Shown here piece after piece: positions 12,308-24,081 of a stretch of DNA of 64,000 nucleotides. This stretch comes from Daedaleopsis sinensis (taxonomy: Eukaryota; Basidiomycota; Agaricomycetes; Polyporales; Polyporaceae), in contig CM066302.1 in NCBI GenBank assembly GCA_033807695.1, positions 1,550,001 through 1,614,000 on the forward strand. Reading direction: 5' to 3'. The translations under genes and the position numbers were made by a program. The notes beneath the pieces are model-generated. The model saw nothing but the letters and a program-made list of their open reading frames with translations. It ran no database searches and was not told the origin of the DNA. Position 1 is the first letter of the stretch. Every line of letters starts with the position of its first letter.

Positions 12308-12380
12308 TTCCCATTAGCCGACTCGAACGACTGACCTCGTCATTACTAGTGACGCGCTCTACCAACTGAGCTAAACGGGA
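12308..12380 (-). tRNA. tRNA-Thr(AGT)
   Basis: The minus strand folds into a complete 73-nt cloverleaf. The acceptor stem TCCCGTT/AATGGGA has one G-T pair. The D arm GCTC-AGTTGGTA-GAGC, anticodon stem CGTCA/TGACG with loop CTAGTAA, variable loop AGGTC, and T arm with loop TTCGAGT are all present, and the discriminator is A. Loop positions 34-36 are AGT, so the tRNA reads threonine ACN codons after A34-to-I editing. There is no intron. The A and B box sequences (TAGCTCAGTTGG and GTTCGAGTC) are internal RNA polymerase III promoters. Confidence 0.95.
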
Positions 12381-13126
12381 CTGACTTCTAGCGTGTACCT
12401 TGCTAATACAATTAAATTCTATGGTTTATGCGGCCATGCTATCGCTATCATGTCAGTAGCCTGTGTGCTTATGCACCCAACGGACGCACATTCAACGTAT
12501 ATTACAGTGAGTCGTACCCTTTTCACCATAAGAACTACATATAGTACCATTGACAGGGTGCAAGAACCCATCGCTCAAATTTTATGGGCAGAAGGGTATA
12601 CAGAAATACGTGCTACCTTCGTAAAAGCTCCAGGAGACTTGCACAGATTCTGCTAAGGACGAATTCACACGGTGCCTCCCCGACTAAAGGGCGACCGATC
12701 TGCCCAGTCGGTATGGCGAGCTATCCCCCGTTCAAACTTCGCTCGCCTACCGACTGGGGACGAGTCTAGCAGCCAAGCACCTCCAAGCTACCTCCAACTT
12801 GCACCCATCATGGCCAGGCCCTGCCGTAATGTCCGGAACCGAAATCGGTAAGCATGAGTCGAGTTGACTGTTTGTTGACTCTGAATGGATGCAGGTCCCG
12901 CGAGCCGTCGCATCTAGGGCTATCACTCGTACGACGGACTACTTACCATGAATGTTGTGCCATATCACCTGTGACGGCATTGACGAAGCTCGGAACCGCG
13001 AAAAACACTTGTGTCGACAGCCGAACTTTAGTCGCCTTTAGTAGCCGTACGTTGCTGCTCCTAAATGGTCCAACCAATGTTTAGAAGCGGCAGCAACACG
13101 GATCACTTTGGCGCAGAACATGAGAG
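12381..13126. other. intergenic between tRNA and P450
   Basis: About 750 bp with no supported gene. The 3' part is the P450 promoter. Confidence 0.4.
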
Positions 13127-13136
13127 TATATTTAAA
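13127..13136 (+). promoter_or_regulatory. TATA box of the P450 gene
   Basis: TATATTTAAA lies 86 bp upstream of the P450 start at 13222 and is followed by a C/A-rich leader. Confidence 0.55.
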
Positions 13137-13221
13137 CCTGAAGTTCGTTGGCCAGTGAACGTTCGCAACAACCCAACAACCCACATCAACATACTCTACT
13201 CTTAATCTCCACTCCACCATC

Positions 13222-15312
13222 ATGAGCATGCAACTCTCCAACACTGGCTCCTGGCCATGGCTCATCTCCAGCATCATCGTCGCATTGGTCGTCAAGTCCT
13301 TGCTGCAGAAGCGTGCCCGACGTCTTCCTCCCGGGCCCACACCGCTCCCCATCGTCGGGAACCTGTTCCACATGCCCCGCAAGGACATGGGTCGCGAGCT
13401 TAGGGAGCTCTCGAACACATACGGTACGCTTCGTGTGGTGGTGAACCACCTAGACACGATCCCCGCGTTTGCTTAAGATTCGGCACAGGTGACGTTGTCC
13501 ACCTCAATGTGTTCGGGCAGTCCATCATTCTTTTGGGCTCTGCCAAGGTTGCATACGAACTCCTCGACAAGCGGTCATCGAACTACTCGAACCGCCCCAA
13601 GTCCGCTATGATATCGATGTGAGTGTGAACTATTTCGAACGCACAGTGACTTGGCATTTGACATGTATCACCACCAATAGGGCGGGCTATGACACCATGT
13701 TCACTCTTATGGACTATGGACCAGACTGGCGTCAGCACCGCCGCGCGTTCCACTCACAAATGAATATGGGAGTGATCCAGCAGTACGAGCCTGCCCAGCT
13801 CGACGTTGCGCGCAACCTGCTGTGGAACGTGTTGAGCTCCCCTCAAAACCTTAAGAAGCACATAGAATTGTACGTATTAATATAATCATTGCCATGCGAC
13901 GTCGAACGCGGCTCATTGTCGCACGCGACCATTTCGCAGCACCTTTGCGGTCTTAGTGCTGCATGTCCTGTACGGGATCGATCTCCACAAGCCCAATGAC
14001 GAATACTTCCACATGGTCGAGCGGGTGAACGAGGTCGGAGAGGAGATATCCGTTCCAGGCCGCTACGCGGTTGAGGCCTTCCCGTGGTTGCGGCACCTGC
14101 CCTCGTGGCTGCCCGGTACAGGATTCAAGAAGCTGGCCGCAAATGCCAGGGACGGCCTGGAATACACGGCTGATCACTTCTTCAACATCGCCATGGCCAC
14201 CCTTGTGAGTGATATCGCAGCACGTACTCTAGCTAAACTGGATACTGAACGATGCGCACTTCCACGATAAGGGAGAGAACAAGGACACATTCGTTGGCCG
14301 ACTGTTGGACAACGTTTCTCTCGATACGCCAGAAGGTAAGGCAGCACGAGAGGTATGCCGGAAGATGACCTTAAGTACATACACTGGTGAGCTTTTCATC
14401 GAGATCGAATAATTGGGCGACTAGACTGACCCTTGTTCATCCAAAGCCGGAGCGGATACGGTCAGTAGCTCGTCGTGTTTATGCAAGACCGTACTCAAGG
14501 CTTTCACAGACGAACGCTTTGGTAGGAGCCTTCTTCCTCGCTCTCGTCCTGTACCCGGACGTGCAGAGGAAAGCGCAAGCGGAGCTGGACGCCGTAGTCG
14601 GTAGAGGTCGTCTCCCCGATTTCAGCGACCGCGACTCGTTGCCGTACATCACCGCCGTCGTGACGGAGCTCTCGCGCTGGCACAACGTCACGCCCATCGG
14701 TCTGCCGCACAGTGTGGCCGCTGATGATGAGTATAACGGATACATCATCCCCGGGGGAGCGACTGTCATGCCCAACATATGGTCAGTACACATACACTGC
14801 CTAGGATCACGACGATGGCTGAGTCCGTTGCAGGGCACTCACCCGGGACCCTGAGCTCTACCCCGATCCCGACCGCTTCATCCCTGAGCGTTTCCTGGAC
14901 GAGGCTGGCCGTTTTGATGTCCAAGGCAGGAACCCCGGCAAGTTCGTATTCGGGTTTGGGCGAAGGTCAGTGAAGTCGGGCTATCTTCGTCGGTGGACGA
15001 GCCGTTTGACACCGTCGTTTCCAGGGTGTGTCCTGGTCGGGACTTCGCCGAGTCTCTCCTGTTCATCATCTGCGCGTCTCTCATTTGGGCATTCGACGTC
15101 TCTGCGCCGGTCGACGAGGACGGCAACCCTGTTGAGCTCAAATACGACGTACCGACCAACCTGATTGTCTCGTGAGTGTCGTCCCCGGTGTCTGTCATGA
15201 AATCGGAAGCTTATCGTCGTTCTTCGACAGGCATCCTCCGGTCCACAAGTACACGATCAAGCCCCGCTCCGTCGAGATTGAACGGCTGATTCATGAGAGT
15301 GCTCCTACTTGA
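13222..15312 (+). CDS. cytochrome P450 monooxygenase
   Basis: This is a multi-exon class II (microsomal) P450. The N-terminus has a membrane anchor (WPWLISSIIVALVVKSLL) followed by the proline hinge LPPGPTPLPIVGNL. Exons include 13222-13423, 13489-13618, 13681-13869 and 13940-14204. The I-helix motif AGADTT is interrupted by an intron between the two threonines (near 14458 and 14509). The K region follows (VTELSRWHNVTPIGLPH), then RDPELYPDPDRFIPERF. The heme-binding loop FGFGRR/VCPGRDFAE is complete, with its Cys ligand, and is split by an intron. The protein ends IHESAPT. Exon joins between 14205 and 14400 are uncertain, because the first acceptor there would imply a very short intron. The neighbourhood shows no biosynthetic cluster, so the substrate is unknown. 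Confidence 0.9.
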
Positions 15313-15689
15313 AGGCTTTAGAGCAACACACGTGGTAGAGCGGCCACGGGGGTTTATATCTTGCTCGCCTGTATACTGTAACCCCAAGGTGGTGGTTAAT
15401 TAGTTCTGCGAATATCATGCGCCAACGGTAGAATTGAGTTCAGCTTATGGAAGACTCGAAGATAACGCGTCAAGTCACATGTCACAGCGCCGTACCTCTT
15501 CCAAAGGAGAATACAAAATGTGGGACACCAGTGCTGGCTGCGGAATAGCCGGCCTACGAGGATCGGTATGAAACGGAACATAGCACCTTCAAGTTGGGCC
15601 TACCGCGGGGAACAGCAAGACGAAGGACAAACTGGTGACGATGCCACACTCCTCGCGAATGGACATTGAAAGCATACACGCTAGGCGCG
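15313..15689. other. 3' flank of P450, nothing recognised
   Basis: No supported gene in about 380 bp. Confidence 0.4.
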
Positions 15690-15932
15690 TCAAGACATGT
15701 GTGCTGGCCAAAGCTTGATCGTTTGATCGTGGCGCGGAAGGCGCGCGTACGGAATGTTTTGCGTGCCGTCGACGGCGGTGGAGAGCCGCGGGGCGGGCGC
15801 GAGCGCGCCGACGAAGTCGGGGTCGAGCGCAATGGCGTCGGGCTGGATCTTGTCGAGGATGTCCTTGACCTCGCGTTCGCGGCGCGCGCGCTTGTTACTA
15901 AGTCTATATATAGTGCCATGGTAGGCTCGCAT
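15690..15932 (-). CDS. hypothetical short ORF, possible gene fragment
   Basis: This 80-codon open frame begins MRAYHGTIYRLSNKRAR and contains EREVKDILDKIQPDAIALD, followed by a Pro/Ala stretch. The amphipathic, charged middle reads like real protein, but the ends do not. An intron acceptor near the TATATAG at about 15910 could mean the true exon starts internally. I recognise no domain. It may be a relic of a larger gene or a chance frame in a locally GC-rich stretch (15760-15890). Confidence 0.25.
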   Translation of the reverse strand: MRAYHGTIYRLSNKRARREREVKDILDKIQPDAIALDPDFVGALAPAPRLSTAVDGTQNIPYARLPRHDQTIKLWPAHMS

Positions 15933-16057
15933 GTCTCTACTTCCCGCTAATACATATTCTCTTTCCGATCATGAGCTGGATAGGAAGGGTGAGGCAGATT
16001 ATGATTGTATTTGATACCACTCGGCGCGAAATGTCTTCTGGCAAGTCATTCATGCTA

Positions 16058-17960
16058 CTACAGGTAGTCCTCCTCGTCCATGTCATCGAAGGGCCAGTTC
16101 GCCGTGACACGGGCCCGTTCCTCTTCGTTGTCGATCGAAGCCCATACAAGCTGCTTTATCTGCTCGCTATTTGCCATGGCCTGCTCGTAGTTCTCGACGG
16201 GCACCCAGTATTCCGACCCGACACCGATCTTGTCCCGCAACACCTCTAGATAATCGTCGATCTCTCTCTGCGCTGCATTCAGCTTCATCGTTCCGCGTAC
16301 ATCATCAGGGTCAAAGACGATAGGACACGGCAGGCCTTCCCCCGCGAGCGCTTCCCAGTTCTCGGCCGCTTGTATGAGCGCAACCTTCAGCTCGAAAGTT
16401 TCGCCCTCCCACGGGTCACGGGCGTATCGGAAAAGGCGTCGGCGGAGCATGCCCACGGGGTCCGTCAACGCCGTGTAATGAAGTATGTTGTGCTTCCTTG
16501 TGTTTTCGACGTAGTGGTGATGGAGGAGGCGGCGACGGTAAAGTTCCATCTCTCTTCCTTGCTGGGTCTTGTCCATGTCGTCCAAGTTATCCGGCAGGGA
16601 AGGCGGCGTCGAGGGTTGCCAGCCAGCATCACCGTAGTTCTGCAGCCAATTGGGTATACCGGCGTTGAGAGACAGGGGTAGGATGGAGGTGTGTTGCCAG
16701 TCAATTAGGCAGACAATGTGGTAGGAGTTGGAGTCGGGAGACCAGGACACAATGATATTGCTCGGCTGGAGGTCGGGATGGCGGATGCAGAAATGATCAA
16801 TAGGCTGGTTTCTGGCGATGAGTGAGGGTGCGATGCGAATATAACGGTCCAGGTTTTCGATGTGGTCTGACGGTGGCTGCTCCTGGTACTGGTAAGCTTC
16901 CCTCCTTGCGCGCTGGAACGGCAACAGCGGTCGACCGAACCGCCGTAAGTAAGCTCGTTCCTTTTCGGCACCTCTTATGAGGGTTGCTTCGACATCTGCG
17001 TCTAATGAATGGTTAGTCTCAGGGAGTAATGAAAGAAGGCAGAGAGCGGCCTACACGGTCCTCGATCTACGTCGAGCTGCGACCTCCGGCCATGCCATAG
17101 AGGCAAGTTTGTCTCTGGACCGACGCAAAAACGCTTGTCCTTGAGCGCGATACCCGGCCCACTGGAGTGGCTTTCGGGTGCATGTGCCAGGTCTTTGGTA
17201 AAGTACAGGCTTCCACCAGCAGGGAAAGCTGTCAAGATCATCTTCGACTCCAGTTCAGCAAGTTGGCGCAGGATGGAAATGATGTCCCCTTCTCCTAGAT
17301 CGGAAAACACGTCGGCTAAGCTAACGCCTTCTACATATTCCATGAAGATATACTCAGTCCCCGCCGCGTTGTCCGGCGTAGGCGAGTATCCGTATACCTC
17401 CGGTGTAGGTAGCCCAGCAGCGCGGAGATAGGTCAGCGTAGCCACTTCACTAGCGACTGCGAAGTACTTGGGAGCCGTAACCGGGTACGGGATGCGCGCC
17501 ACTATGCGGAAGCCGTCGCGCATGGTAATGAGGAAGACGCGGTTGAATCCACCCTCGGCTAGCTTCTTCAAGCTCTCGATGTCATCAGGGCTCCGTTTGA
17601 CGGACTCCGCTGCAAGCCGACGTAGCCCATCGATGTTGAATTCACGTCTGCGCTCTGCCTGGCGAAGTTTGTCGTTCACTCTGACTCGACAGATTAAATC
17701 ACGGGTCAGTCCCGTAGATGAACAGAACTTGCATGAACTTACATCCACCGCCCTGACGTATATTCAAAGAGATCGCTGTCGCCGCGAGGGGGCGCCATGG
17801 CGGAGAACGCGCGACGCTGCAGGCAACCGGTCGGAATTGCGACGCGGCTCGAGGAGTACACGTGAAATGAACGCAGCGATGAATGAGGACGGCGCAGAAG
17901 CTGCAAGATTGGGACTGCGCGTAAGTCGAGAGCGAGCCTCTGTGTCCCAAGACAGGACAT
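16058..17960 (-). CDS. AIM9: AIM9-like mitochondrial protein, aminoglycoside-phosphotransferase (APH) family
   Basis: Three exons (17743-17960, 17055-17680, 16058-17001) total 1788 nt with matching phases and give about 595 residues. The N-terminus is Arg/Ser-rich and lacks acids (MSCLGTQRLALDLRAVPILQ onward), as in a mitochondrial presequence. The start of the mature region, near FSAMAPPRGDSDLFEYTSGRW, resembles the conserved opening of AIM9-like proteins. The kinase-like fold shows a nucleotide loop (LAEGGFNRVF), an ARIPYP beta strand, FMEYVEG (hinge), a catalytic-loop region HPDLQPSNIIV, and the metal-binding IDWQH. The APH family phosphorylates small molecules, but the substrate of AIM9 is not known. 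An in-frame upstream ATG at 18017 would add 19 residues. Confidence 0.82.
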
Positions 17961-18851
17961 GGCAATGGACCGGAGCCTCCCTGGCCCTACTGATACTTCT
18001 TTCGAGAGCAATGTCATGCGCTTTGAGTGGGATAATGGGGACCATTATAGGATTCAGTCCTCGCACCTGAGCTCTGGTACGCGTTGTCACGTCAACGAGC
18101 GCTTGCCGACGCGACTCCGCGACTGAAGTTTGACGACTTGCGGAGGCTCTAGAAAGACGTAGACAGCTCAGAAGAGGTCGTAGATAAGCTTATGAATCGT
18201 GCTATAGTCGTGCTAAGACAGTCGCGGGTCGCAGGAAGAGACGAGGACGGCTAGTCGACTTGCTGTCAGTCCCAGTGGTGGCCGTACGAAGGTAAGAAGC
18301 TGGTTTTCAGCGTCTAACTAACTGAACGTCTACGATTACCACCGTGGGGCTCATTTAGTACAGACCACTCAGCCGACAATCGCCCGACGATCTAACAGTC
18401 CTTGCTTAAGTTTCTGATTCAGACTTGGCTGCCTGGCCTCGCAACCTTGCATATACGCGGCTTTGCAACTCAGACGCAACAGCAGCCTTGATCGGGTCCT
18501 CGGAATCCGAGTCGGGCCGTCACAAAGTCCTAACCTTTCTGCGGCGTGATCGTTTTGCAATTATATGTGGAAGGTAACATGTTGGAATTTGTTGGAGTGT
18601 ACTGACTTCATCGCACAGGTGTGATTATCAAGCGACTTGCCACGGCGAGCAGCTGTCTGGTTATCGACATAGTAGTCACTCGTTCAAGCCGCTGTAGCCT
18701 TGCCTACTCCTTTTTGGCAGTATTGCGCTGCCAGTGGAAGATGATGGCAGAGATTCGCACATATTCTCAGATATTCTCTGGTGTACCCTGAGCCATTCAC
18801 ACTAGCGTCGTCGTGAATCAAAATACAAGAAATGAGTAGCATGAGTTCTTC
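17961..18851. other. intergenic, nothing recognised
   Basis: About 890 bp lie between the AIM9-like start and the stop of the next minus-strand gene. Only short overlapping frames are seen. Confidence 0.4.
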
Positions 18852-20459
18852 TTATGCGGACACTCTGATGCGCTTTGGTAGGTCGCTCCGGCCGTTCTCC
18901 CCGTCTTCGGTTCTTCGCTTATTTCCGGATTGCGACAGCCTGTAGAAAGGTTCCGCGGTCAAGCCTAGTCGACTAATCAGACAAATAAACCGACCCATAC
19001 CTTGGCGCGTCGGTAACTTCCTTACTGGAATTGTGTGCTGCCTCGTCTCTGATCGCCACCGGCATCCCGAAGAGCTCATCTTCGCGTCTTGATTCTGTCT
19101 TATCATCTCCTAGAAGCCATGGCTGACGCTTTACCTCGGCGAGGTAGTGCTTCTCGATCGCGAGACGAAGCTGCTGCACCTCCTTGATCCTAGTATCCAT
19201 CCAGGCCTCCTTGCTTCGGATCAAGTAGATCACCTTGTAAATCCGGTCCACTTCGCGTCGCAGGTCTGGATAGTCTGTTGCTTGTTCTTCAAGCTCGTTT
19301 AACATCTTCTCTAGCTCGTGCAGAGGAGGGTGGATCAACGTCGTAGCCCCGGGACCCTCGGGAACCATAGGAACCTCGGGAGATTCGCGCTGATTCCGTT
19401 GCACATACCCCGGCGGTGTTGCGCTAGCAAGATGGGTTTCCGGTTCTTCGTACATGCGGGGCACGATGTGCGGCCGGTGCATGATCGGAGAGCTGGTCGG
19501 TGTCGCCCCACCAGTGCGCAGGTCGGCAGTGTCGGAGTGACTTGCAAGTGCATGTCGTTGCGTCCGTCGGGCTTCTTCATCCTTCGCGTTGGAGACGCCT
19601 GCTCCATGGAAGGACGGCTCTCCTAGATATGTCATATTGTTAACTTGGTTCGCATCTCTCACACACACAGATAGACACTACACCCACCTCGTCGTTCTCC
19701 GACTATGACGGGCATCCATCTATCTGCCTGAGCAGGAGGAGGGTTGCGCGCTATAGACGAATTGTTCAGAGTACGACGGTAATCGTGGCGGGAACCTGTA
19801 CTCACCTGAAGTGCCCTGCGCTAATAAGCTTGAACTACCAGCAGTGGGCGGCGAAGGAAGACGAGCATGGCTGTCTGTGTAACCATCGATGCAGTTAAGT
19901 TTACAATGCAGACCACGAGAGCAAGTCTGTTTACCAGTCCTATGCCTAGCGGCACTCGCTCGTAGACTGTTCGTCGGAGGCTCTAGTACTTGGCTGCTGG
20001 GGCCGGCCACAGCACTCGGCCCCGTATGTCTCTGAGATCCGCTGACTGCGGTGTTCTCTGTCCGCGATGCGGATTTACTGGGCGTAATTGTTGCCCGGGT
20101 CGATCTACGTCGCGCATCCGTAGTTGTAGCTTGTGCCCTGAGCGTATGTGCGCGCGAAGACACGCGACCGTTTGGAGTACCCGCTACGCCACTGCCACTG
20201 ACTTGGGTTGAGTAGTTAACTCTTCCATTGGGTCGCACGACGTACCGTTGTGCTTGTTGCGATTGTATCATTTTGTGCAGATTCTTAATCATGTCTGCGC
20301 TCTTTCCATTTGCTTTCAGACCCATACTCTGTTATTCAGGATAACGATGAGTCAATATTCGTCAATGGTATGTGGCCGAATGTGCGTTACGATTTGGCTT
20401 ACCTTGGCTAGTCTTTGCAGTTCGGCTCGCGGCAGCTGTTTCAACGTTTCTACATCCAT
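18852..20459 (-). CDS. SAP-motif (NuSAP-like) nuclear-type protein, copy 2
   Basis: Exon 1 (20403-20459, 57 nt) encodes MDVETLKQLPRAELQRLAK. After an intron the motif completes at 20328 as SMGLKANGKSADMIKNL. A long low-complexity, Ser/Thr/Arg/Pro-rich region follows (about 19930-20260), then short exons. A Glu/Leu/Lys-rich segment predicted to be coiled coil follows (ELEKMLNELEEQATDYPDLR through about 19150). The last exon carries a basic cluster (NKRRTEDGENGRSDLPKRIR) and ends VSA at 18852. The layout SAP - disordered basic region - coiled coil - nuclear-signal-like tail suggests a chromatin- or microtubule-associated protein, but the function is inferred. The small exons at 19620-19880 are only partly resolved. 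It shares its start structure with the genes at 346(-) and 21410(+). Confidence 0.68.
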
Positions 20460-21409
20460 GACGCGCTGCGTATGTTGGCGTACTTGAGCTACAGTAGAAG
20501 TTGGAGGTGGCTTAATGGGAGGTTGTCGTGGTTAGGTTCTTGTCCTTGTGCGCCAAAAGTTGAACACTGAGGGACGAGCGCTCAGTGGAACAATAGCCCG
20601 GCCAATGCGGGCACAAGACACAGACGAGACCGCTGCGCCACTCGCAGAATGGTGCACTGACACATAAACACCTATGTGCTACGAGGTATCGTGTCATAGT
20701 GAAGAGTTCGTCTTGAAGATGACGATTCCCAATAGCTGTATCGATCGTCGAAACGATTTCCTCGGGAACAACTTCTTGTGTACTATGGCTCGGGAATCAT
20801 GGTACTGTCCATGTGAATTGTAATTTGTCAATAGCTGATAGATATTAGACAGTGCCTTTAGTTGCATAGAAAGAGATTATGGACATTGCTAGCACACTGT
20901 TAGGAGCGTCTCCTTTCAAGTTTGATTACCCGGTGAATGAATCAGAGCCGCTGCAATGAAAAGGCGATAGAAAATGTACATTATCCATAGAGGCATCTCT
21001 TGCAATACTCTCCCTATGTGCTCCTAGAAGAGATCAACAACTCAATCCCTGATAATATAGAGTAATCATCCGCCACCGCTTTGATTAAACCTCTGGAGCT
21101 GAGACTCTCGGGCTTGTCGGTCATTTATCATTTTGCCAAGTTGAGTTTGCCTGCTAAGGCTGACCTGGAAAGCGAATTTATTCACAACCTAGTAGCAGTA
21201 GAGCATATAGGTCAGGTATGGGCCGATTCAAACCAGCTGAAGGGAGGGTCATCGGAGTTGTGATTGTTCCCGAATGGGCCTCGGATCGCATGCGGCGGAT
21301 GGGCCACCCAAGCGCGGTCGGACTTTGAATCACATCTTGAACTCCTACCACTTCGACCACGCAGAAACCAATCATCGTTCCACGACTGAAAAGGCCCTAC
21401 TCGCGCATC
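20460..21409. other. divergent intergenic region between two SAP-motif genes
   Basis: This 950-bp, fairly AT-rich spacer lies between two divergently transcribed homologous genes and should hold both promoters. No other gene is supported. Confidence 0.45.
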
Positions 21410-23447
21410 ATGAATGCTACTGATCTGAAGAACCTGAAGCGTAAACAGCTTCAGACCATCGCAATGGTATGTCAAGCAGCGAGACTCCTTAACCATGGCT
21501 AATTGTATCGCAACCACCGACAGTCCCATGGCATTAGAGCCAATATGAAGTCAGGAGCCATCATAGATATCCTTATTAAACGTTATCCTAATGGAGTCCT
21601 GTGCGTACCCTTCTTTTCTCAACCGTTTCGACCAAACAATATCCTAACCAGCCCATCGTGCTAGTCCCCAACCATCTGAGTCAGACGCTGCGGCGCTCAA
21701 TGGTCAAGTCGAGGAACGTGTTCCCACACCTGAACGTAAACCTTCGAGCCCTCGAGCTTGCTCGCCAGCTCCTGTTCATATAACCAAAGCAGCCGCAGCT
21801 GATAGGCAAGGTACGATGCCACCGAAAACGATCGACGCATTGTCTCACAAGGAGAGTTTAGAATCAGAGGGACCCGAGAAGGCGCAGAATGCTTCCGTCT
21901 CTCGAGCTCAGTCAGAAACTCATGCCCGGCAGCAAGGAGAGTCTTCTCAAGTGCAGGAACATCATACAGGAGAACGTCGTCTCGCTCAACATCCTCAATC
22001 TCTCGCGGTGTTTACGTTGTCAGTACCTCGTAGGAAACCCTGATCGTACTCGTGACTGATTGTATCCTCGTACTCACAGGTCTAGGAATGACCCGCTAGT
22101 AAACCACGATCGTCAGGAGCACTCGACCAACTTCAGCGCGCTCACAACCGCGGACATCTCGACCGGACCTTTAGCGTCAACGGTGGCGAATCCCTATATA
22201 TTTCCGCTAGGTGCGTGGTTGTTAAGAAGGGTAGTAGCATAAATCAGGGATCTGATACTAATAGAGGATTCAGGAGCTCAATTCCTCAGCGCGTCCACTA
22301 GTATACCCAGACAAGCTTCCACCTCGCAAACAAGCAACTGGCCTGGAGGCTACTCCTTCCCTCCTGTTCAGGTAGCCTCCGCACAGCAGATACCATACGC
22401 GATGGCTGCCTCTGCTGCTAGCGGAAGCGGCGTCTCGAATGCTGCGACGGGCCCGAGCACACAGCCCCACTCTCGTGCTACAGCGCGAACGAGCACCACG
22501 TCTGGCTTCTGGGACACAGCTCCGCCTCTAGTAGCGCCAATCGTAGTCGACGACTCATTCGATGATTGGGACAACACGGTCAGCTCAGGACCTCGCGTTC
22601 CGTCTCCTGTTGGCGTGAACGCGGAACAGGTCCTCGCTACAGACAAGCAACTTTACGAGGCTGTCTGCAAGATGGCGAACGTCGCGAAGTTCCGAGATGA
22701 AGTCGATTCCGGTCTAGATGAAATGGAAGGAGAGAACACGCGGCTGAAGAACACCCTCAGGGGCTTAGACACGCTCGTCAAGCAGGAACGCGCCAACTTC
22801 CAACGGATGCGGGCCTACATAGATTACGTTCATCCCAAGCTTGTCCCAAGATGGCGCGAGGAGGTGATATGGGACAGAGCTTGTCCGACACACCCTGATG
22901 AATGCGACAATCTAGTCGAATATGACACCGACGATGAAGATGCGCCACAGTTCGTTCTTCTCTCGTCGCATGCTAAGGATGGTATCTGACTCTCATTGCA
23001 GGCAGGCTCCCCTAGAGATGACGAAGTGGCATCGCAAAGTTGCCAAAGCTCAAGAACAGGCTCCGATCGAAGACGTCAGGTATGTAGTCGGCCACTGAAC
23101 TAATACATAGTGTCGCAGCATCGGACTCAATCTCATGGTCAACCTCTAACAGGAAGTCCTCCCGTGAACCGAGTGAAGAGCACCCCGTGACATCTCCACC
23201 ACGTACCCCCAAACGAAGCAGATCAGATGAGAATGACCCACCGCTTCGCGCCACAAAAAAGAAACGCGGGTCTGCGGGTGCAACCCCGGCCCCCGCTCGG
23301 GTCACCCGCTCTGCCGCAAAGAAAGTGGTGGCAGAGCCGCGAGTATTGGCCGGAATTGACGAAGATGAGGAGGAGGAACAGGATATGATCAGTGTCCTGT
23401 CTATTCTCACCCAGGCTGTCGAAGACGAGCCTGAGACTCGGAAGTGA
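21410..23447 (+). CDS. SAP-motif (NuSAP-like) nuclear-type protein, copy 3
   Basis: Exon 1 (21410-21466, 57 nt) encodes MNATDLKNLKRKQLQTIAM. Exon 2 starts at 21524 with SHGIRANMKSGAIIDILIKR. Later exons encode a Ser/Pro/Glu-rich region (LPQPSESDAAALNGQVEERV), an acidic stretch (VVDDSFDDWDN) and a coiled-coil segment (DEMEGENTRLKNTLRGLDTL, about 22725-22790). A Trp/Arg-rich block (PKLVPRWREEVIW) follows, then a basic tail with TPKRSRSDENDPP and ATKKKRG, and an acidic C-terminus IDEDEEEEQD. An unusual GTTCGT donor at about 22949 is needed to keep the frame into QAPLEMTKWHRKVAKAQEQA. Exons between 21800 and 22400 are tentative. The domain order matches copy 2, supporting paralogy. A nuclear role is inferred. 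Confidence 0.66.
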
Positions 23448-23859
23448 GGGCTTGACCTTTCTTCCCGCTGGTCGTTTATAGCGGACTGACGGTTTCTCTC
23501 AAGGCGCCGGCAATGATGTATCGTTTTCGTACTCTGTATCAAGCTGTTAGTATACTGGTGTATATCACGGAAGATGGTCGGTCTTTGGATGGTGCAGTAT
23601 GATTGTTATCTCGCTCTGTCGTAGAGGTCTCGACAAGCCTTTGGCCCGGTGCTGGCAGCGAGGTGGATTGGTGGTCTTGAGTCCTTGACGTGCCTTGAAG
23701 TTAACGTTCATCGCTGATGATAGTACTACTAAATAGTAACAGTGCTTTGCGATGATGCTGGTCGTTAGTCTGATATTGCACGGTGAAAGCCGAGCCGGGT
23801 GGTGAGATTTTCAAGAACTGATGATAGTGGCTGGGCCGCCAACTGCCGTACTAACTTTG

Positions 23860-23912
23860 CGGCGACTCAAAATTAGGTGACTCGCTCCGAGTCACCTAAG
23901 TTTGAGTCGCCG
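23860..23912. repeat. 24-bp-arm inverted repeat (hairpin)
   Basis: The left arm is 23860-23883 and the right arm 23889-23912, separated by the 5-nt loop GCTCC. The arms are complementary at 23 of 24 positions; the single mismatch is A at 23872 against G at 23900. Each arm contains TGACTC next to the loop and CGACTC at its outer end. The repeat sits about 170 bp upstream of the FAD oxidase start. It could be a transposon remnant, a protein-binding palindrome or a cruciform-forming element. Confidence 0.9.
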
Positions 23913-24081
23913 GCTGAGGGCACGTTAGCACCTGTTAGCACCCTAGCCACCATCGCAGAAGTGAGTAGTGCAATACATCCGGTGAGTACTTCGCTTTCCG
24001 CCGCTGGCTCATGTAAAGACGCTATCCGACCGTACCATCGTCCCACCGCCAGCTTGATCCTAACCAAATCTACCTCGCACA

